Shown here piece by piece: positions 55,740 through 64,000 of a stretch of 64,000 bases of DNA; position 1 is the stretch's first letter; every line of letters begins with the position of its first letter. Source of the stretch: Comamonadaceae bacterium (GTDB lineage: Bacteria > Pseudomonadota > Gammaproteobacteria > Burkholderiales > Burkholderiaceae_C). The position numbers were made by a program, and so were the translations under genes. Below the pieces are notes generated by a model that saw only the letters and a program-made list of their open reading frames with translations, ran no database searches and had not been told where the DNA came from. The stretch is from NCBI GenBank assembly GCA_027488985.1, contig JAIYAR010000009.1, positions 425,017 through 489,016 on the forward strand, in the 5' to 3' direction.

Positions 55740-57353
55740 ATGACCTCCACAACAAAAACAAGCGCACCCCTGCACTTTGATGTGCTCATCGTTGGAAGCG
55801 GCCTCGCCGGGCTGAGCGCAGCTCTATTGCTCTCGCAGCAATACCGCGTGGCCATCCTGACCAAACGCGCGGTGCGCGAAGGCAGCAGTGGCTGGGCCCA
55901 AGGTGGCATCGCCGCTGTGTGGGACAAGGATGACAGCTTTGCCGCCCACGTGGACGACACCTTGATCGCCGGCGCCGGCCTGTGCGACCTCAAAGCCACC
56001 CAGTTCGTGGTGGAAAACGCGCCCCAGTCCATCGCCTGGTTGCAAAAGCTGGGTGTGCCGTTTTCGGAAGAGGCGGGCCACGCGGGCCAGCTGCACCTCA
56101 CCCGCGAAGGCGGCCACAGCGCACGACGCATCGTCCATGTGACCGATGCCACCGGCGCGGCGGTGCAGCAAACCCTGATTGAGAAGGTAAAAGCCAGCGC
56201 CAACGTGACGCTGTTTGAGCACCACACGCTGGTCGACCTGATCACTACCACCAAACTCGGCCAAGCGGGCCCCAACCGCTGCGTGGGCCTGTACGCGCTG
56301 GACGACGATACTGACGAAGTACTCACCTTCCAGGCGCCCCACACCATCCTGGCCACGGGTGGCGCGGGCAAGGTCTACCTTTACACCACCAACCCCGACA
56401 CGGCCACCGGCGACGGCATTGCCGCAGCCTGGCGAGCAGGCTGCCAGGTGCAGAACATGGAGTTCATCCAGTTCCACCCCACCTGCTTGTTCCACCCGCA
56501 CGCCAAGAGCTTTTTGATCACCGAGGCGGTGCGCGGCGAAGGTGGCCGCCTGCTGCTGCCCACCGGCGAACGCTTTATGCCCAAGCATGACCCGCGCGCC
56601 GAGTTAGCCCCGCGGGACGTGGTGGCCCGCGCCATCGACTTCGAGATGAAGAAAGGCGGCTTCGACTGCGTGTACCTCGACATCTCGCACCAACCGCTGA
56701 GCTTTATCAAAGAGCACTTTCCCAATATCTACGCCCGCTGCCTGGAACTGGGCATCGACATGGCTAAGCAACCCATTCCTGTGGTGCCGGCTGCCCACTA
56801 CACCTGCGGCGGCGTGGTCACCGACCTCGATGCCCGCACCGATGTAGAGGGCCTTTACGCCGTGGGCGAAACCGCCTGCACCGGCTTGCACGGTGCGAAC
56901 CGCCTGGCATCCAATTCGCTGGTGGAGTGCATGGTGTTTGCGCGATCCGCTACTGCATTGATAGCAAGTGAGCTGGCTAGCGGCAGCTCAGAGGCACCGC
57001 GCCAGTTGCCCGCCTGGGACGATAGCCGCGTCACCGATGCGGACGAGAGCGTGGTCATCTCCCACAACTGGGACGAGCTGCGCCGCTTCATGTGGGACTA
57101 CGTGGGCATCGTGCGCACCAACAAGCGGCTGGAGCGCGCGGCCCACCGCATCGCCCTGCTGCAAGACGAGATTGCCGAGTTCTATGCCCACTTCCACGTC
57201 ACGCGCGACCTGCTGGAGTTGCGCAACCTGGTGCAAGTGGCCGACCTGATTGTGAAGAGCGCCCAAGCCCGCCACGAGAGCCGCGGCCTGCACTTCAGCC
57301 GCGACTACCCCGGCATGCTGGAATCTGCGGTGCCTACGACGCTCACGCCTTGA
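55740..57353 (+). CDS. nadB: L-aspartate oxidase
   Basis: 537 residues. NadB oxidises aspartate to iminoaspartate, the first step of NAD synthesis. FAD site FDVLIVGSGLAGLSAALLLS, RVAILTKRAVREGSSGWAQG, HLTREGGHSARRIVHVTDAT with the catalytic His/Arg region, ILATGGAGKVYLYTTNPDTA, MEFIQFHPTCLF, EAVRGEGGRLLLPTGERFMP, HYTCGGVVTDLDARTDVEGL and CTGLHGANRLASNSLVECMV. A stretch (56948-56994), IASELASGSSEAP, between the FAD domain and C-terminal helices has DNA resembling the dispersed repeat. Start ATG 55740; convergent with the LysR gene by 11 bp. No nadA or nadC is nearby. Confidence 0.96.
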   Translation: MTSTTKTSAPLHFDVLIVGSGLAGLSAALLLSQQYRVAILTKRAVREGSSGWAQGGIAAVWDKDDSFAAHVDDTLIAGAGLCDLKATQFVVENAPQSIAWLQKLGVPFSEEAGHAGQLHLTREGGHSARRIVHVTDATGAAVQQTLIEKVKASANVTLFEHHTLVDLITTTKLGQAGPNRCVGLYALDDDTDEVLTFQAPHTILATGGAGKVYLYTTNPDTATGDGIAAAWRAGCQVQNMEFIQFHPTCLFHPHAKSFLITEAVRGEGGRLLLPTGERFMPKHDPRAELAPRDVVARAIDFEMKKGGFDCVYLDISHQPLSFIKEHFPNIYARCLELGIDMAKQPIPVVPAAHYTCGGVVTDLDARTDVEGLYAVGETACTGLHGANRLASNSLVECMVFARSATALIASELASGSSEAPRQLPAWDDSRVTDADESVVISHNWDELRRFMWDYVGIVRTNKRLERAAHRIALLQDEIAEFYAHFHVTRDLLELRNLVQVADLIVKSAQARHESRGLHFSRDYPGMLESAVPTTLTP

Positions 57354-58257
57354 GCTTTTTCTTGGCCTGAAGCGCTGCGCGCAGGTGCTCGTAAAACACC
57401 TGTGAGGGCGCGCTCAAGGTGGCGCCGCGCAAAGTCGTGAGGCCCAATTGCCGGGAAACCGCAGGCTGCCTTAAGGCCACCCCCACCAAGGTGGGGTGGT
57501 TTGCAGGCAATGCCAGCCGCGGCACGGCTGCCATGCCCAGACCCGCCTCCACCATGCCCAGCAGCGTGGCAATGTGGCTGACCTCAAAGCGGTATGAAGG
57601 GTTGCAGCCGGCGCGGGCCAATGCGTCGTCCAGCAGCTGGCGATTACCACTGCTGCGCGCGACGGCAATCAACTTCTCATCCGACAAATCAGCCCACGCG
57701 ACGGAACGGCGCTTGGCCATGGCGTGTCCGCGGGGCATGGCCAACACAAACTCATCATCATGGATCGGGAGGAAGTCCACCCCCGGCACCTGGTTGCCCA
57801 TAAACGCGATACCGAAATCGCACTCGCCCGCCAGCACACTGGCCACCACTTGACCGGCAGCCTCATCCATCAAGCGGATACGGATCTTCGGAAACTTGTC
57901 GCTGAAGGAGCTGACCACCGAAGGCAAAAAGTGCAGCGCCGCCGAGGGCACACAGGCCACGGTCACACGCCCGATACGGCTTCCCGCAATGTCAGAGATG
58001 CCGAGCATGGCTGCTTCCAGGTCGTCCAGTGCCGCGCGGGCTCGGTCCAGAAACGTGCGCCCAAGCGACGTCAACTTCACATCGCGGGTGGTGCGATTGA
58101 ACAGCTTGGCACCCAATATGGACTCCAGTCGCTCAATACGCCGACTCAACGCCGGAGATGACAAATGGATCTCGTCCGCCGCTGCGCGGAAGCTGCCCCG
58201 CTCCGCCACGGCCACAAAAGCCTGTAGTTGTTGCAAGTCGAAATTGATGCGTGCCAT
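57343..58257 (-). CDS. LysR-family regulator of the divergent TTT/catabolic operon
   Basis: 304 residues. HTH: LQQLQAFVAVAERGSFRAAA, DEIHLSSPALSRRIERLESI; the effector domain follows from about residue 90 (RIGRVTVACVPSAALHFLPS). Start ATG 58257. It stands divergent to the Bug receptor gene with an 83-bp gap, a common layout for LysR regulators of catabolic operons. A partial palindrome GCAAAAGTTGC lies at 58270-58280 in that gap and could be its binding site. Inducer likely the transported acid or its CoA product, by inference. Confidence 0.92.
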   Translation of the reverse strand: MARINFDLQQLQAFVAVAERGSFRAAADEIHLSSPALSRRIERLESILGAKLFNRTTRDVKLTSLGRTFLDRARAALDDLEAAMLGISDIAGSRIGRVTVACVPSAALHFLPSVVSSFSDKFPKIRIRLMDEAAGQVVASVLAGECDFGIAFMGNQVPGVDFLPIHDDEFVLAMPRGHAMAKRRSVAWADLSDEKLIAVARSSGNRQLLDDALARAGCNPSYRFEVSHIATLLGMVEAGLGMAAVPRLALPANHPTLVGVALRQPAVSRQLGLTTLRGATLSAPSQVFYEHLRAALQAKKKLKA

Positions 58258-58340
58258 GCACCAATACTAGCAAAAGTTGCAATTCACAAAACGACGGGCA
58301 AAGCGCAACATCCGCTCCATAACGATCTGGAGACAAGGCT

Positions 58341-59315
58341 ATGCCCATGAAAAATTTGCTCACCGCCACGGTTGCCATTGGCGCACTGTTTACCCCGCTT
58401 ACCCAGGCACTTGCCCAGGCATGGCCTGAGAAGACCATCACCATCGTGGTCCCGACGGCTGCAGGTGGAGCCAATGACGCGATTGCCCGCATCATCGGCC
58501 AAGGCCTCAGTGCAAAACTCGGCCAAGCCGTGGTGGTGGAAAACAAAGCGGGTGCAGGCGGTGCTATTGCATCCGACCATGTCGCCAAGGCTGCACCCGA
58601 CGGATACACCATCATGTTGGGTTACATCGCCACCCATGGCATCAACCCGGCCCTGCAAAAGCTAAAGTACGACCCAGTCAATGACTTCGAACCTATCGGC
58701 ATGATTGCTGCGTCGCCCACTGTGCTGGTGGTCAACAACAATGTGCCGGCAAAGACTGCCAAGGAACTGGTCCAGCTGATCAAAGCGAAGCCCAACACCT
58801 TCAATTACGCCAGCGCAGGAAACGGTACCGCTCCCCACATTGCGGGTGAGCTGTTCAAAATGTCTGCTGCCCTGGAAATGCAGGGCATTCCGTACAAAGG
58901 CTCTGCTCCTGCTGTGGTGGACACCATTGCGGGCAGCACCCAGCTCATGTTCCCCAGCATGTTTACCGCTTACCCGCAGGTCAAGGGCGGCAAGCTGCGT
59001 GCCTTGGGCATAGCCGGCGAGAAGCGTTCCGTCGTCATGCCCGAGCTGCCCACACTTGCAGAGCAGGGAATTGCGAATGTGAACATGTCGCAGTGGTACG
59101 CGATGTTTGCGCCTGCCAAAACACCCAAGGCCATCATTGACAGATTGAACAAGGAAATGAATGCCATCCTGACTGACAAAGCGACAGAGAAGAAGATCGA
59201 AGACCAAGGCGCAGAAGTCGAGACGGGCACTCCCGACCAGCTCAAAGCCTTCGTCAAGAAAGAAGCCGCACATTGGAAATCGGTTGTGACCGCGGCCAAG
59301 ATCCAAATCGAGTGA
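58341..59315 (+). CDS. Bug/TctC-family periplasmic receptor of a TTT system
   Basis: 324 residues. Signal peptide MPMKNLLTATVAIGALFTPL, cleavage near ALAQAWPE; then the Bug motifs ITIVVPTAAGGANDAIARII and DGYTIMLGYIATHGINPALQ. Start ATG 58341 has GGAG 8 bases upstream. It is the first gene of an operon that ends in TctB, so unlike the orphan at 2.9-3.9 kb it likely works with a full tripartite tricarboxylate transporter. Substrate inferred as a C5 dicarboxylate (itaconate, mesaconate, citramalate-like) from the neighbouring enzymes. Confidence 0.93.
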   Translation: MPMKNLLTATVAIGALFTPLTQALAQAWPEKTITIVVPTAAGGANDAIARIIGQGLSAKLGQAVVVENKAGAGGAIASDHVAKAAPDGYTIMLGYIATHGINPALQKLKYDPVNDFEPIGMIAASPTVLVVNNNVPAKTAKELVQLIKAKPNTFNYASAGNGTAPHIAGELFKMSAALEMQGIPYKGSAPAVVDTIAGSTQLMFPSMFTAYPQVKGGKLRALGIAGEKRSVVMPELPTLAEQGIANVNMSQWYAMFAPAKTPKAIIDRLNKEMNAILTDKATEKKIEDQGAEVETGTPDQLKAFVKKEAAHWKSVVTAAKIQIE

Positions 59316-59332
59316 GCGGGGGAACTCACAGC

Positions 59333-60190
59333 ATGAACTTGCAAGACTGGATCGGCCGCAGCGAAACCGTTGACGACATTGCCACCGCCACCCCTTACGC
59401 CGCACTGTCTGCCACGCTGGACTGGCCAGCACCCTTGGCAGGACAACGCCCTGCACCCGGCACGCCCCTGCCTTACCTGTGGCACTGGTTGTATTTCTTG
59501 CCCATGTACGCACAATCGGAGATCGGTGCGGACGGCCATGCCAAACGTGGCAGCTTTTTGCCCCCCGTATCCCTTCCCCGCCGCATGTGGGCGGGCAGCG
59601 ACTTCAGCTTTCACACACCATTGTTGGTAGGTGATGCGCTTCGCCGCACCTCCACCATCGTGGATGTGAAGGAAAAATCAGGCCGCACCGGCAATCTGAT
59701 TTTCGTGAAAGTGCGCCACGAGATTAGCCGCAATGGCGAGGGCCATCCCGCCCTCACCGAGCACCACAACATCGTTTACCGCGATGCCCCCAAGCCGGAT
59801 GATGTAGTGCCAGCGCCTACACCTGCGCCGGCGGCATTTTCATGGGAGCGCCACATCGTGCCCGATGACGTGCTCTTGTTCCGCTACTCGGCGCTGACCT
59901 TCAACGGCCACCGCATCCACTACGACCGTAAGTACGTCACTGAAGTGGAAGGCTACCCCGGCCTCATCGTTCATGGCCCGCTGATTGCCACTTTGTTGAT
60001 GGACCTGTTGCGCAGCAACAAGCCCGATGCGGTGGTGCGCAATTTCGAATTCAAGGCCGTGCGGCCCACGTTTGATATCCACCCGTTCTCCGTGCACGGA
60101 GAGCCGTCTGCAGACGGCAAGACGGTGCGCCTCTGGGGCAGAGACCAGGAAGGGTTTCTGACCATGGATGCTACAGCCACGCTCGCCTGA
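59333..60190 (+). CDS. MaoC/HTD2-like acyl-CoA hydratase (itaconyl/mesaconyl-CoA hydratase type)
   Basis: 285 residues from ATG 59333 (MNLQDWIGRSETVDDIATAT); the longer frame to 59273 overlaps the receptor gene. The N-terminal half is a FAS1-like dehydratase domain (FLPMYAQSEIGADGHAKRGS, PLLVGDALRRTSTIVDVKEK); the C-terminal half has the hydratase 2 region SALTFNGHRIHYDRKYVTEV, which carries the Asp/His-type active site, then YPGLIVHGPLIATLLMDLLR. Such enzymes hydrate mesaconyl-C4- or itaconyl-CoA to citramalyl-CoA. It lies between the receptor and the CoA-transferase. Exact acyl-CoA unknown. Confidence 0.88.
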   Translation: MNLQDWIGRSETVDDIATATPYAALSATLDWPAPLAGQRPAPGTPLPYLWHWLYFLPMYAQSEIGADGHAKRGSFLPPVSLPRRMWAGSDFSFHTPLLVGDALRRTSTIVDVKEKSGRTGNLIFVKVRHEISRNGEGHPALTEHHNIVYRDAPKPDDVVPAPTPAPAAFSWERHIVPDDVLLFRYSALTFNGHRIHYDRKYVTEVEGYPGLIVHGPLIATLLMDLLRSNKPDAVVRNFEFKAVRPTFDIHPFSVHGEPSADGKTVRLWGRDQEGFLTMDATATLA

Positions 60191-60216
60191 AACCCTGCTC
60201 CCTCCTTCTCATCGCT

Positions 60217-61398
60217 ATGCAACCTCTCAAAGGCATCACCGTTGTCACGCTGGAACACGCCATTGCAGCGCCCTTTGCCACCCGACAACTGGCCGACATG
60301 GGTGCCCGTGTCATCAAGATTGAACGCCCCGGCACCGGCGACTTTGCCCGCGGTTACGACGAACGTGTGCGTGGCCTGGCCTCGCACTTTGTCTGGACCA
60401 ACCGCTCCAAAGAGAGCCTGACCCTGGATGTCAAGCACGAGGAAGCGCAAAAGATCCTGATGCGCCTGATCCTCGAAGAGGCGGACGTGGTGGTGCAAAA
60501 CCTCGCACCGGGTGCCGCAGCGCGTCTGGGCTTGTCTTACGAAGCACTCTCCAAGGTCAAGCCCGGCATCATCGTCTGCGACATCTCCGGCTACGGCAGC
60601 AACGGCCCCTACCGCGACAAAAAGGCCTACGACCTTTTGATCCAGAGCGAAGCCGGTTTCGTATCCGTCACCGGCACGCCGGACACGCCCTCCAAGGCAG
60701 GGCCGTCGATTGCCGACATTGCCGCCGGCATGTATGCCTACACCAACATCCTGGCCGCGCTGATGCACCGCCAGCGAACCGGTCAAGGACAACGCATCGA
60801 CATCTCGATGCTTGAAGCCCTGGGCGAGTGGATGAACTATCCGCTGTACTACGCTTTCGAAGGTGCTGCCCCCCCGGCGCGCACCGGTGCCAGCCACGCC
60901 ACCATTTACCCCTATGGCCCTTTTGCCGCCGGAGATGGCAAGACCGTCATGCTCGGTCTGCAAAACGAGCGAGAGTGGAAGATCTTCTGCGACAAGGTTT
61001 TGCTGCAACCCGAACTCGCCAGCGAAGAACGCTTCTCCAGCAATGCCAAGCGCAGTGCCCAGCGCGCAGAGCTGTCTGCCCTGATCCTGCAAGCCTTCTC
61101 CAGCCTCTCCGCCGATGACGTGGCGCAGCGCCTGGAAGAAGCCGGCATCGCTAACGCACAAGTCAACACCATGGCCGAAGTGTGGGAGCACCCTCAGCTC
61201 AAAGCCCGCCAGCGCTGGACCACCGTAGAAACCGCCAAAGGCACTGTGCCGGCCCTCATACCGCCCGGTAGTTGGCAGCATTGCGCTGCCCGCATGGACC
61301 CGGTGCCTGCATTGGGCGAGCACACTGGCGCCATTCTCAGCAGCCTGGGCTACAGCGCAGCACAGATAGACGCGTTGCGCACCGAAGCCGCAGTGTGA
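60217..61398 (+). CDS. CaiB/BaiF class III CoA-transferase
   Basis: 393 residues. Opens with PLKGITVVTLEHAIAAPFAT, then ADMGARVIKIERPGTGDFAR and the conserved GLASHFVWTNRSKESLTLDV. The Asp nucleophile is near AYDLLIQSEAGFVSVTGTPD and the CoA-binding DIAAGMYAYTNILAALMHRQ follows. It moves CoA from a donor, often succinyl-CoA, to a carboxylate. In itaconate-degrading Pseudomonas the corresponding enzyme is Ict, and together with hydratase and lyase it forms the same trio. Start ATG 60217 lies 26 bp after the hydratase gene. Confidence 0.92.
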   Translation: MQPLKGITVVTLEHAIAAPFATRQLADMGARVIKIERPGTGDFARGYDERVRGLASHFVWTNRSKESLTLDVKHEEAQKILMRLILEEADVVVQNLAPGAAARLGLSYEALSKVKPGIIVCDISGYGSNGPYRDKKAYDLLIQSEAGFVSVTGTPDTPSKAGPSIADIAAGMYAYTNILAALMHRQRTGQGQRIDISMLEALGEWMNYPLYYAFEGAAPPARTGASHATIYPYGPFAAGDGKTVMLGLQNEREWKIFCDKVLLQPELASEERFSSNAKRSAQRAELSALILQAFSSLSADDVAQRLEEAGIANAQVNTMAEVWEHPQLKARQRWTTVETAKGTVPALIPPGSWQHCAARMDPVPALGEHTGAILSSLGYSAAQIDALRTEAAV

Positions 61399-61405
61399 GC
61401 GCCGC

Positions 61406-62260
61406 ATGAGCACGCTGGCCCCCTACACCTACCTCTTCGTTCCGGGCAATCGTCCGGAACGCTTTGCCAAAGCGGCAGCAAGCGAGGCCGAGCGCGTCAT
61501 TCTCGATCTGGAAGATGCAGTTTCGCCAGCAGACAAAGCTGCAGCACGGCAAGCAATCCACACCTGGATGCACGCCGCCTCCACCACCTTGCCACCGCAG
61601 CGGCTGATGGTGCGCATCAACGATGCTCGCAGCGACTTCTTTTTCGACGATCTAGCCCTTCTGCGAACGCTGCCTGCCTGCGGCGTCATGCTGGCCAAAG
61701 CGGAACGCGCTGCAGACCTGCAAACGGTTCGTGACGCCATGCAAGCTGATACAGAGTTGCTCGCCTTGGTGGAAACCGCCGTCGGCATCGCCGCATGTCA
61801 ATCCATCGCTAACCATTCAGCCGTGACACGGCTCGCATTGGGCGCGCTGGATCTGATGGTGGACCTGAACATCCCCGCCGACAGCCCTACGCTCACGCTG
61901 GCAGCTTCGCAGCTGGTGTTGGCATCGCGAGCCGCATGGCTCGCTGCTCCGGTGGCAGGCGTTACCCCCTCGGTGCTGGCCGAGCACACCCAAGCCGATA
62001 TGCAGGACGCTCTGCGTGTCGGCTTCGGCGCCAAGATGTGCATCCACCCCGCCCAATTGGCAGGCGTACGCCGTGCCTTAGCCCCACTGCCTGCGGAGGT
62101 CGAGTGGGCGCAGGAAGTCGTCACCGCCTGGGATGCTGCCCACTCAGGCGATGGCCCCACGGGTGCGCTCCAGGTACAGGGAAGGATGGTGGACAAACCT
62201 GTCTACTTGCGCGCCCTGCGCCTCCTCGATCTCCAAAAGTTTTCACAAGTGACTGCCTGA
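61406..62260 (+). CDS. CitE-like citramalyl-CoA/malyl-CoA lyase
   Basis: 284 residues. A HpcH/HpaI-type barrel with TYLFVPGNRPERFAKAAAS, EAERVILDLEDAVSPADKAA (acidic metal site), LMVRINDARSDFFFDDLALL, ELLALVETAVGIAACQSI (Glu ligand), LGALDLMVDLN and FGAKMCIHPAQLAGVRRAL. Members cleave beta-hydroxy-acyl-CoA such as (S)-citramalyl-CoA to acetyl-CoA and pyruvate. Start ATG 61406, 7 bp after the CoA-transferase stop. This completes a transferase-hydratase-lyase trio; whether it acts on citramalyl- or malyl-CoA cannot be read from sequence. Confidence 0.9.
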   Translation: MSTLAPYTYLFVPGNRPERFAKAAASEAERVILDLEDAVSPADKAAARQAIHTWMHAASTTLPPQRLMVRINDARSDFFFDDLALLRTLPACGVMLAKAERAADLQTVRDAMQADTELLALVETAVGIAACQSIANHSAVTRLALGALDLMVDLNIPADSPTLTLAASQLVLASRAAWLAAPVAGVTPSVLAEHTQADMQDALRVGFGAKMCIHPAQLAGVRRALAPLPAEVEWAQEVVTAWDAAHSGDGPTGALQVQGRMVDKPVYLRALRLLDLQKFSQVTA

Positions 62261-62303
62261 GTCGCCTTCCCTATTCATTACGTCTCCATAGAAGGAATAA
62301 AAA

Positions 62304-63653
62304 ATGTCTTCCACCATCATCGACTCCAAGATCTTCACCGACATGTTCAGCGACGCTGCAATGCGCCAAGTCTGGTCGGACGAAAACCGCACGGCCAAGT
62401 ACCTCGACATCGAGCGTGCCCTGGCCAAAGTGCAAGGCGAGTTGGGCATCATCCCGAAAGAAGCGGCTGACGAAATCGTGAAGAACTGCGAACCCAGCCA
62501 GATCGACTGGGTCAAGCTCAAGGCCAAAACCGAGCAGATCGGCTATCCCATCATTGCGGTGGTCAACCAGATCAACGCCAATTGCCGCGACAAACTTGGC
62601 GAGTATTGCCACTGGGGTGCTACCACCCAGGACATCACTGACACCGCAGCCGTGCTGCAGATCCGCGAAGCTTTGGCCTTGGTCGAGGCCGACTTGAAAG
62701 ACATCTCGGGCTCGCTGGCCAAGCTGGCCAAAGCGCACCGCGACACGCCCATCATCGGCCGCAGCAACTTGCAACAAGCCACCCCCATCACATTCGGCTA
62801 CAAGATGGCGAGCATCCTCGCAGGCATTGAGCGTCACCGCGAGCGCCTGGAACAACTCAAGCCCCGCGTATTGGTCGGCGAGTTCGGCGGCGCATCGGGC
62901 ACCTTGTCTTCGCTGGAAACCGGCGCCATGGAAACCCAGGCCGGATTGATGAAAGAACTGGGCCTGGGCCAACCGCTGATCTCTTGGCACACCGTGCGTG
63001 ACAACTTTGCTGAAGTGGGCGCCTTCCTCGGCATTGTGGGTGGCTCGCTGGGCAAGATCGCCATGGACGTGAAGCTGCTCATGCAAACCGAAGTGGCCGA
63101 AGTGTTCGAGCCCTATGCCCCCGGCCGTGGCTCGTCGTCCACCATGCCGCAAAAGCGCAACCCGATTTCCTGCCTGTACATCCACGCCAACATCTCGGTG
63201 GTGCGTCAGTTGGCCGCGTCCCTGATGGATGCCATGGTGGCCGACCACGAGCGCTCCACCGGCCCTTGGGAAATTGAATGGGTGGCCATGCCCGAGATCT
63301 TCTGCCTGATGTCCGGCGCCCTCAAGCAAACGAAATTCATCCTCGCCGGCCTGGAAGTGGACGCCGCACAGATGCGCAGCAATATCGACATGACCCATGG
63401 TTTGGTCATGTCCGAAGCCGTGATGATGGGCATGGGCCCCTACATCGGCCGTGAGTACGCGCACGACCTGGTCTATGACATCTGCCGCGAAGCCCTCAAG
63501 CAAAAGCGCCACCTGATTGAGCTGTTGGCTGAGCACCCTGAGATCAACAAACACGTCACCCGCGAACAGCTGGAGGGCTTCTGCGATCCGATGAACAACC
63601 TCGGCCAAGCCGGCGTGATGGTCGACCGGGTGCTGAACTCCCTGAAGGACTGA
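62304..63653 (+). CDS. aspartase/fumarase-superfamily lyase (adenylosuccinate lyase/PcaB-like)
   Basis: 449 residues. Superfamily signature GRGSSSTMPQKRNPISCLYI near residue 276-295, with the mobile catalytic Ser loop; conserved regions C1 and C2 are near GEYCHWGATTQDITDTAAVL and IGRSNLQQATPITFGYKMAS. The fold eliminates fumarate (or a substituted fumarate) from amino or other adducts, or cycloisomerises. Housekeeping PurB usually is elsewhere and shows different context. Here it sits between a CitE-like lyase and TctB, so it may release mesaconate or a related acid from a precursor, or act on 3-carboxymuconate-like substrate. Confidence 0.85.
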   Translation: MSSTIIDSKIFTDMFSDAAMRQVWSDENRTAKYLDIERALAKVQGELGIIPKEAADEIVKNCEPSQIDWVKLKAKTEQIGYPIIAVVNQINANCRDKLGEYCHWGATTQDITDTAAVLQIREALALVEADLKDISGSLAKLAKAHRDTPIIGRSNLQQATPITFGYKMASILAGIERHRERLEQLKPRVLVGEFGGASGTLSSLETGAMETQAGLMKELGLGQPLISWHTVRDNFAEVGAFLGIVGGSLGKIAMDVKLLMQTEVAEVFEPYAPGRGSSSTMPQKRNPISCLYIHANISVVRQLAASLMDAMVADHERSTGPWEIEWVAMPEIFCLMSGALKQTKFILAGLEVDAAQMRSNIDMTHGLVMSEAVMMGMGPYIGREYAHDLVYDICREALKQKRHLIELLAEHPEINKHVTREQLEGFCDPMNNLGQAGVMVDRVLNSLKD

Positions 63654-63692
63654 ACACTTTCACGTTTCCAAAAATAATGAGTGAGACATAAC

Positions 63693-64000
63693 GTGAGAAT
63701 CAAAAGTCAAAAGAACTTCTTTTCAGGGCTGATGTTCGTGGTGGTGGGGGCCGGCTTTGCGGCCGGTGCCAGCCAGTACAGTTTGGGCAGTGGGGCAAAG
63801 ATGGGACCGGGCTACTTCCCCCTCGTGCTCGGAGTGCTACTTGCCATCATTGGCATCGCAGTCACCATCACCTCGCTGGTGGTGGAAACTGAAGACGGCG
63901 ACAAGGTCGGCAAATTCGCCTGGAAGCCGCTCTTCTTCATCATCACCGCCAACCTGGTGTTCGGTGCCTGCATAGGCGGCCTTCCCTCCATCGGGTTGAA
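63693..64000 (+). CDS. tctB: TctB-family small membrane subunit of TTT transporter, 3' truncated
   Basis: Partial gene read from GTG 63693, open to the window end; about 102 codons. Opening RIKSQKNFFSGLMFVVVGAG, then SQYSLGSGAKMGPGYFPLVL with the TctB GPGYFP motif, followed by the second helix LGVLLAIIGIAVTITSLVV and the start of a third. No ATG is in frame nearby; the next gene should be tctA. It confirms that the receptor at 58.3 kb belongs to a complete tripartite tricarboxylate transporter. Confidence 0.88.
   Translation, partial: MRIKSQKNFFSGLMFVVVGAGFAAGASQYSLGSGAKMGPGYFPLVLGVLLAIIGIAVTITSLVVETEDGDKVGKFAWKPLFFIITANLVFGACIGGLPSIGL

Overview
The window reads as a chromosomal segment of a high-GC betaproteobacterium, most likely Comamonadaceae (Rhodoferax/Curvibacter/Polaromonas-like). 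The evidence is several Bug/TctC periplasmic receptors with a tripartite tricarboxylate transporter (TTT) operon, a serS-tRNA-Ser pair, an slpA-ispH pair, and a short dispersed repeat with core AGCTGCTCGCGCA that I associate with this family. The assignment comes from gene content and memory of related genomes; no search was run.

Layout. 1-4.9 kb: end of a GMC flavoprotein with a ferredoxin-like Cys cluster, overlapped by an alpha/beta hydrolase, then a Bug receptor and a membrane protein. 4.9-9.4 kb: tRNA-Ser(CGA)/serS, ispH, fkpB, radC, Smr protein. 9.4-18.3 kb: cox-type molybdenum hydroxylase cluster on the minus strand (coxS-L-M, terminator, coxD-E-G and an XdhC-like gene) with a divergent GAF/Fis regulator; CoxL carries the form II motif AYRGAGR, so CO is probably not the substrate. 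18.3-21.3 kb: truncated hemoglobin and an FtsX-type permease. 21.3-31.4 kb: gene-poor accessory stretch with a serine hydrolase, small hypotheticals, an EF-hand protein, an IS3 transposase remnant, a fatty-acid hydroxylase-type membrane enzyme, a two-component system and a PQQ-type sugar dehydrogenase. 31.4-44.0 kb: ten minus-strand genes forming a formate module: LysR regulator, OFA transporter, two-subunit NAD-linked formate dehydrogenase (with a fused FdsG/FdsB-like subunit), fdhD, a Tup-type tungstate ABC transporter, mobA and moeA. 44.1-50.7 kb: Mrp/ApbC, a patatin, and a PadR-controlled fatty-acid unit (FadH fused to an NTF2/SnoaL-like domain, plus a dienoyl-CoA isomerase-type crotonase). 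50.7-57.4 kb: two structured inverted repeats, metG, a frameshifted YoaK/DUF1275 gene, SulP transporter, nadB. 57.3-64 kb: LysR and a divergent operon with Bug receptor, MaoC/HTD2-type hydratase, class III CoA-transferase, CitE-like lyase, an aspartase/fumarase-superfamily lyase and TctB (cut by the window end).

How it fits together. The formate module joins uptake of substrate (OFA), uptake of metal (TupABC), cofactor synthesis (MoeA, MobA), sulfuration (FdhD) and the enzyme; its architecture resembles the tungsten FDH1 of methylotrophs. The last operon looks like import of a C5-type di- or tricarboxylate, CoA activation, hydration to a citramalyl-CoA-like thioester and cleavage, with an extra lyase that may release the acid from a larger precursor.

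The most unusual observations are the dispersed repeat, which occurs between genes and also apparently in frame inside metG and radC; the pair of oppositely oriented hairpins at 50.7-51.0 kb with conserved joiners but different stems; the FadH-NTF2 fusion with twin operators; and the Cys in the nucleophile position of the hydrolase at 1.2-2.9 kb.
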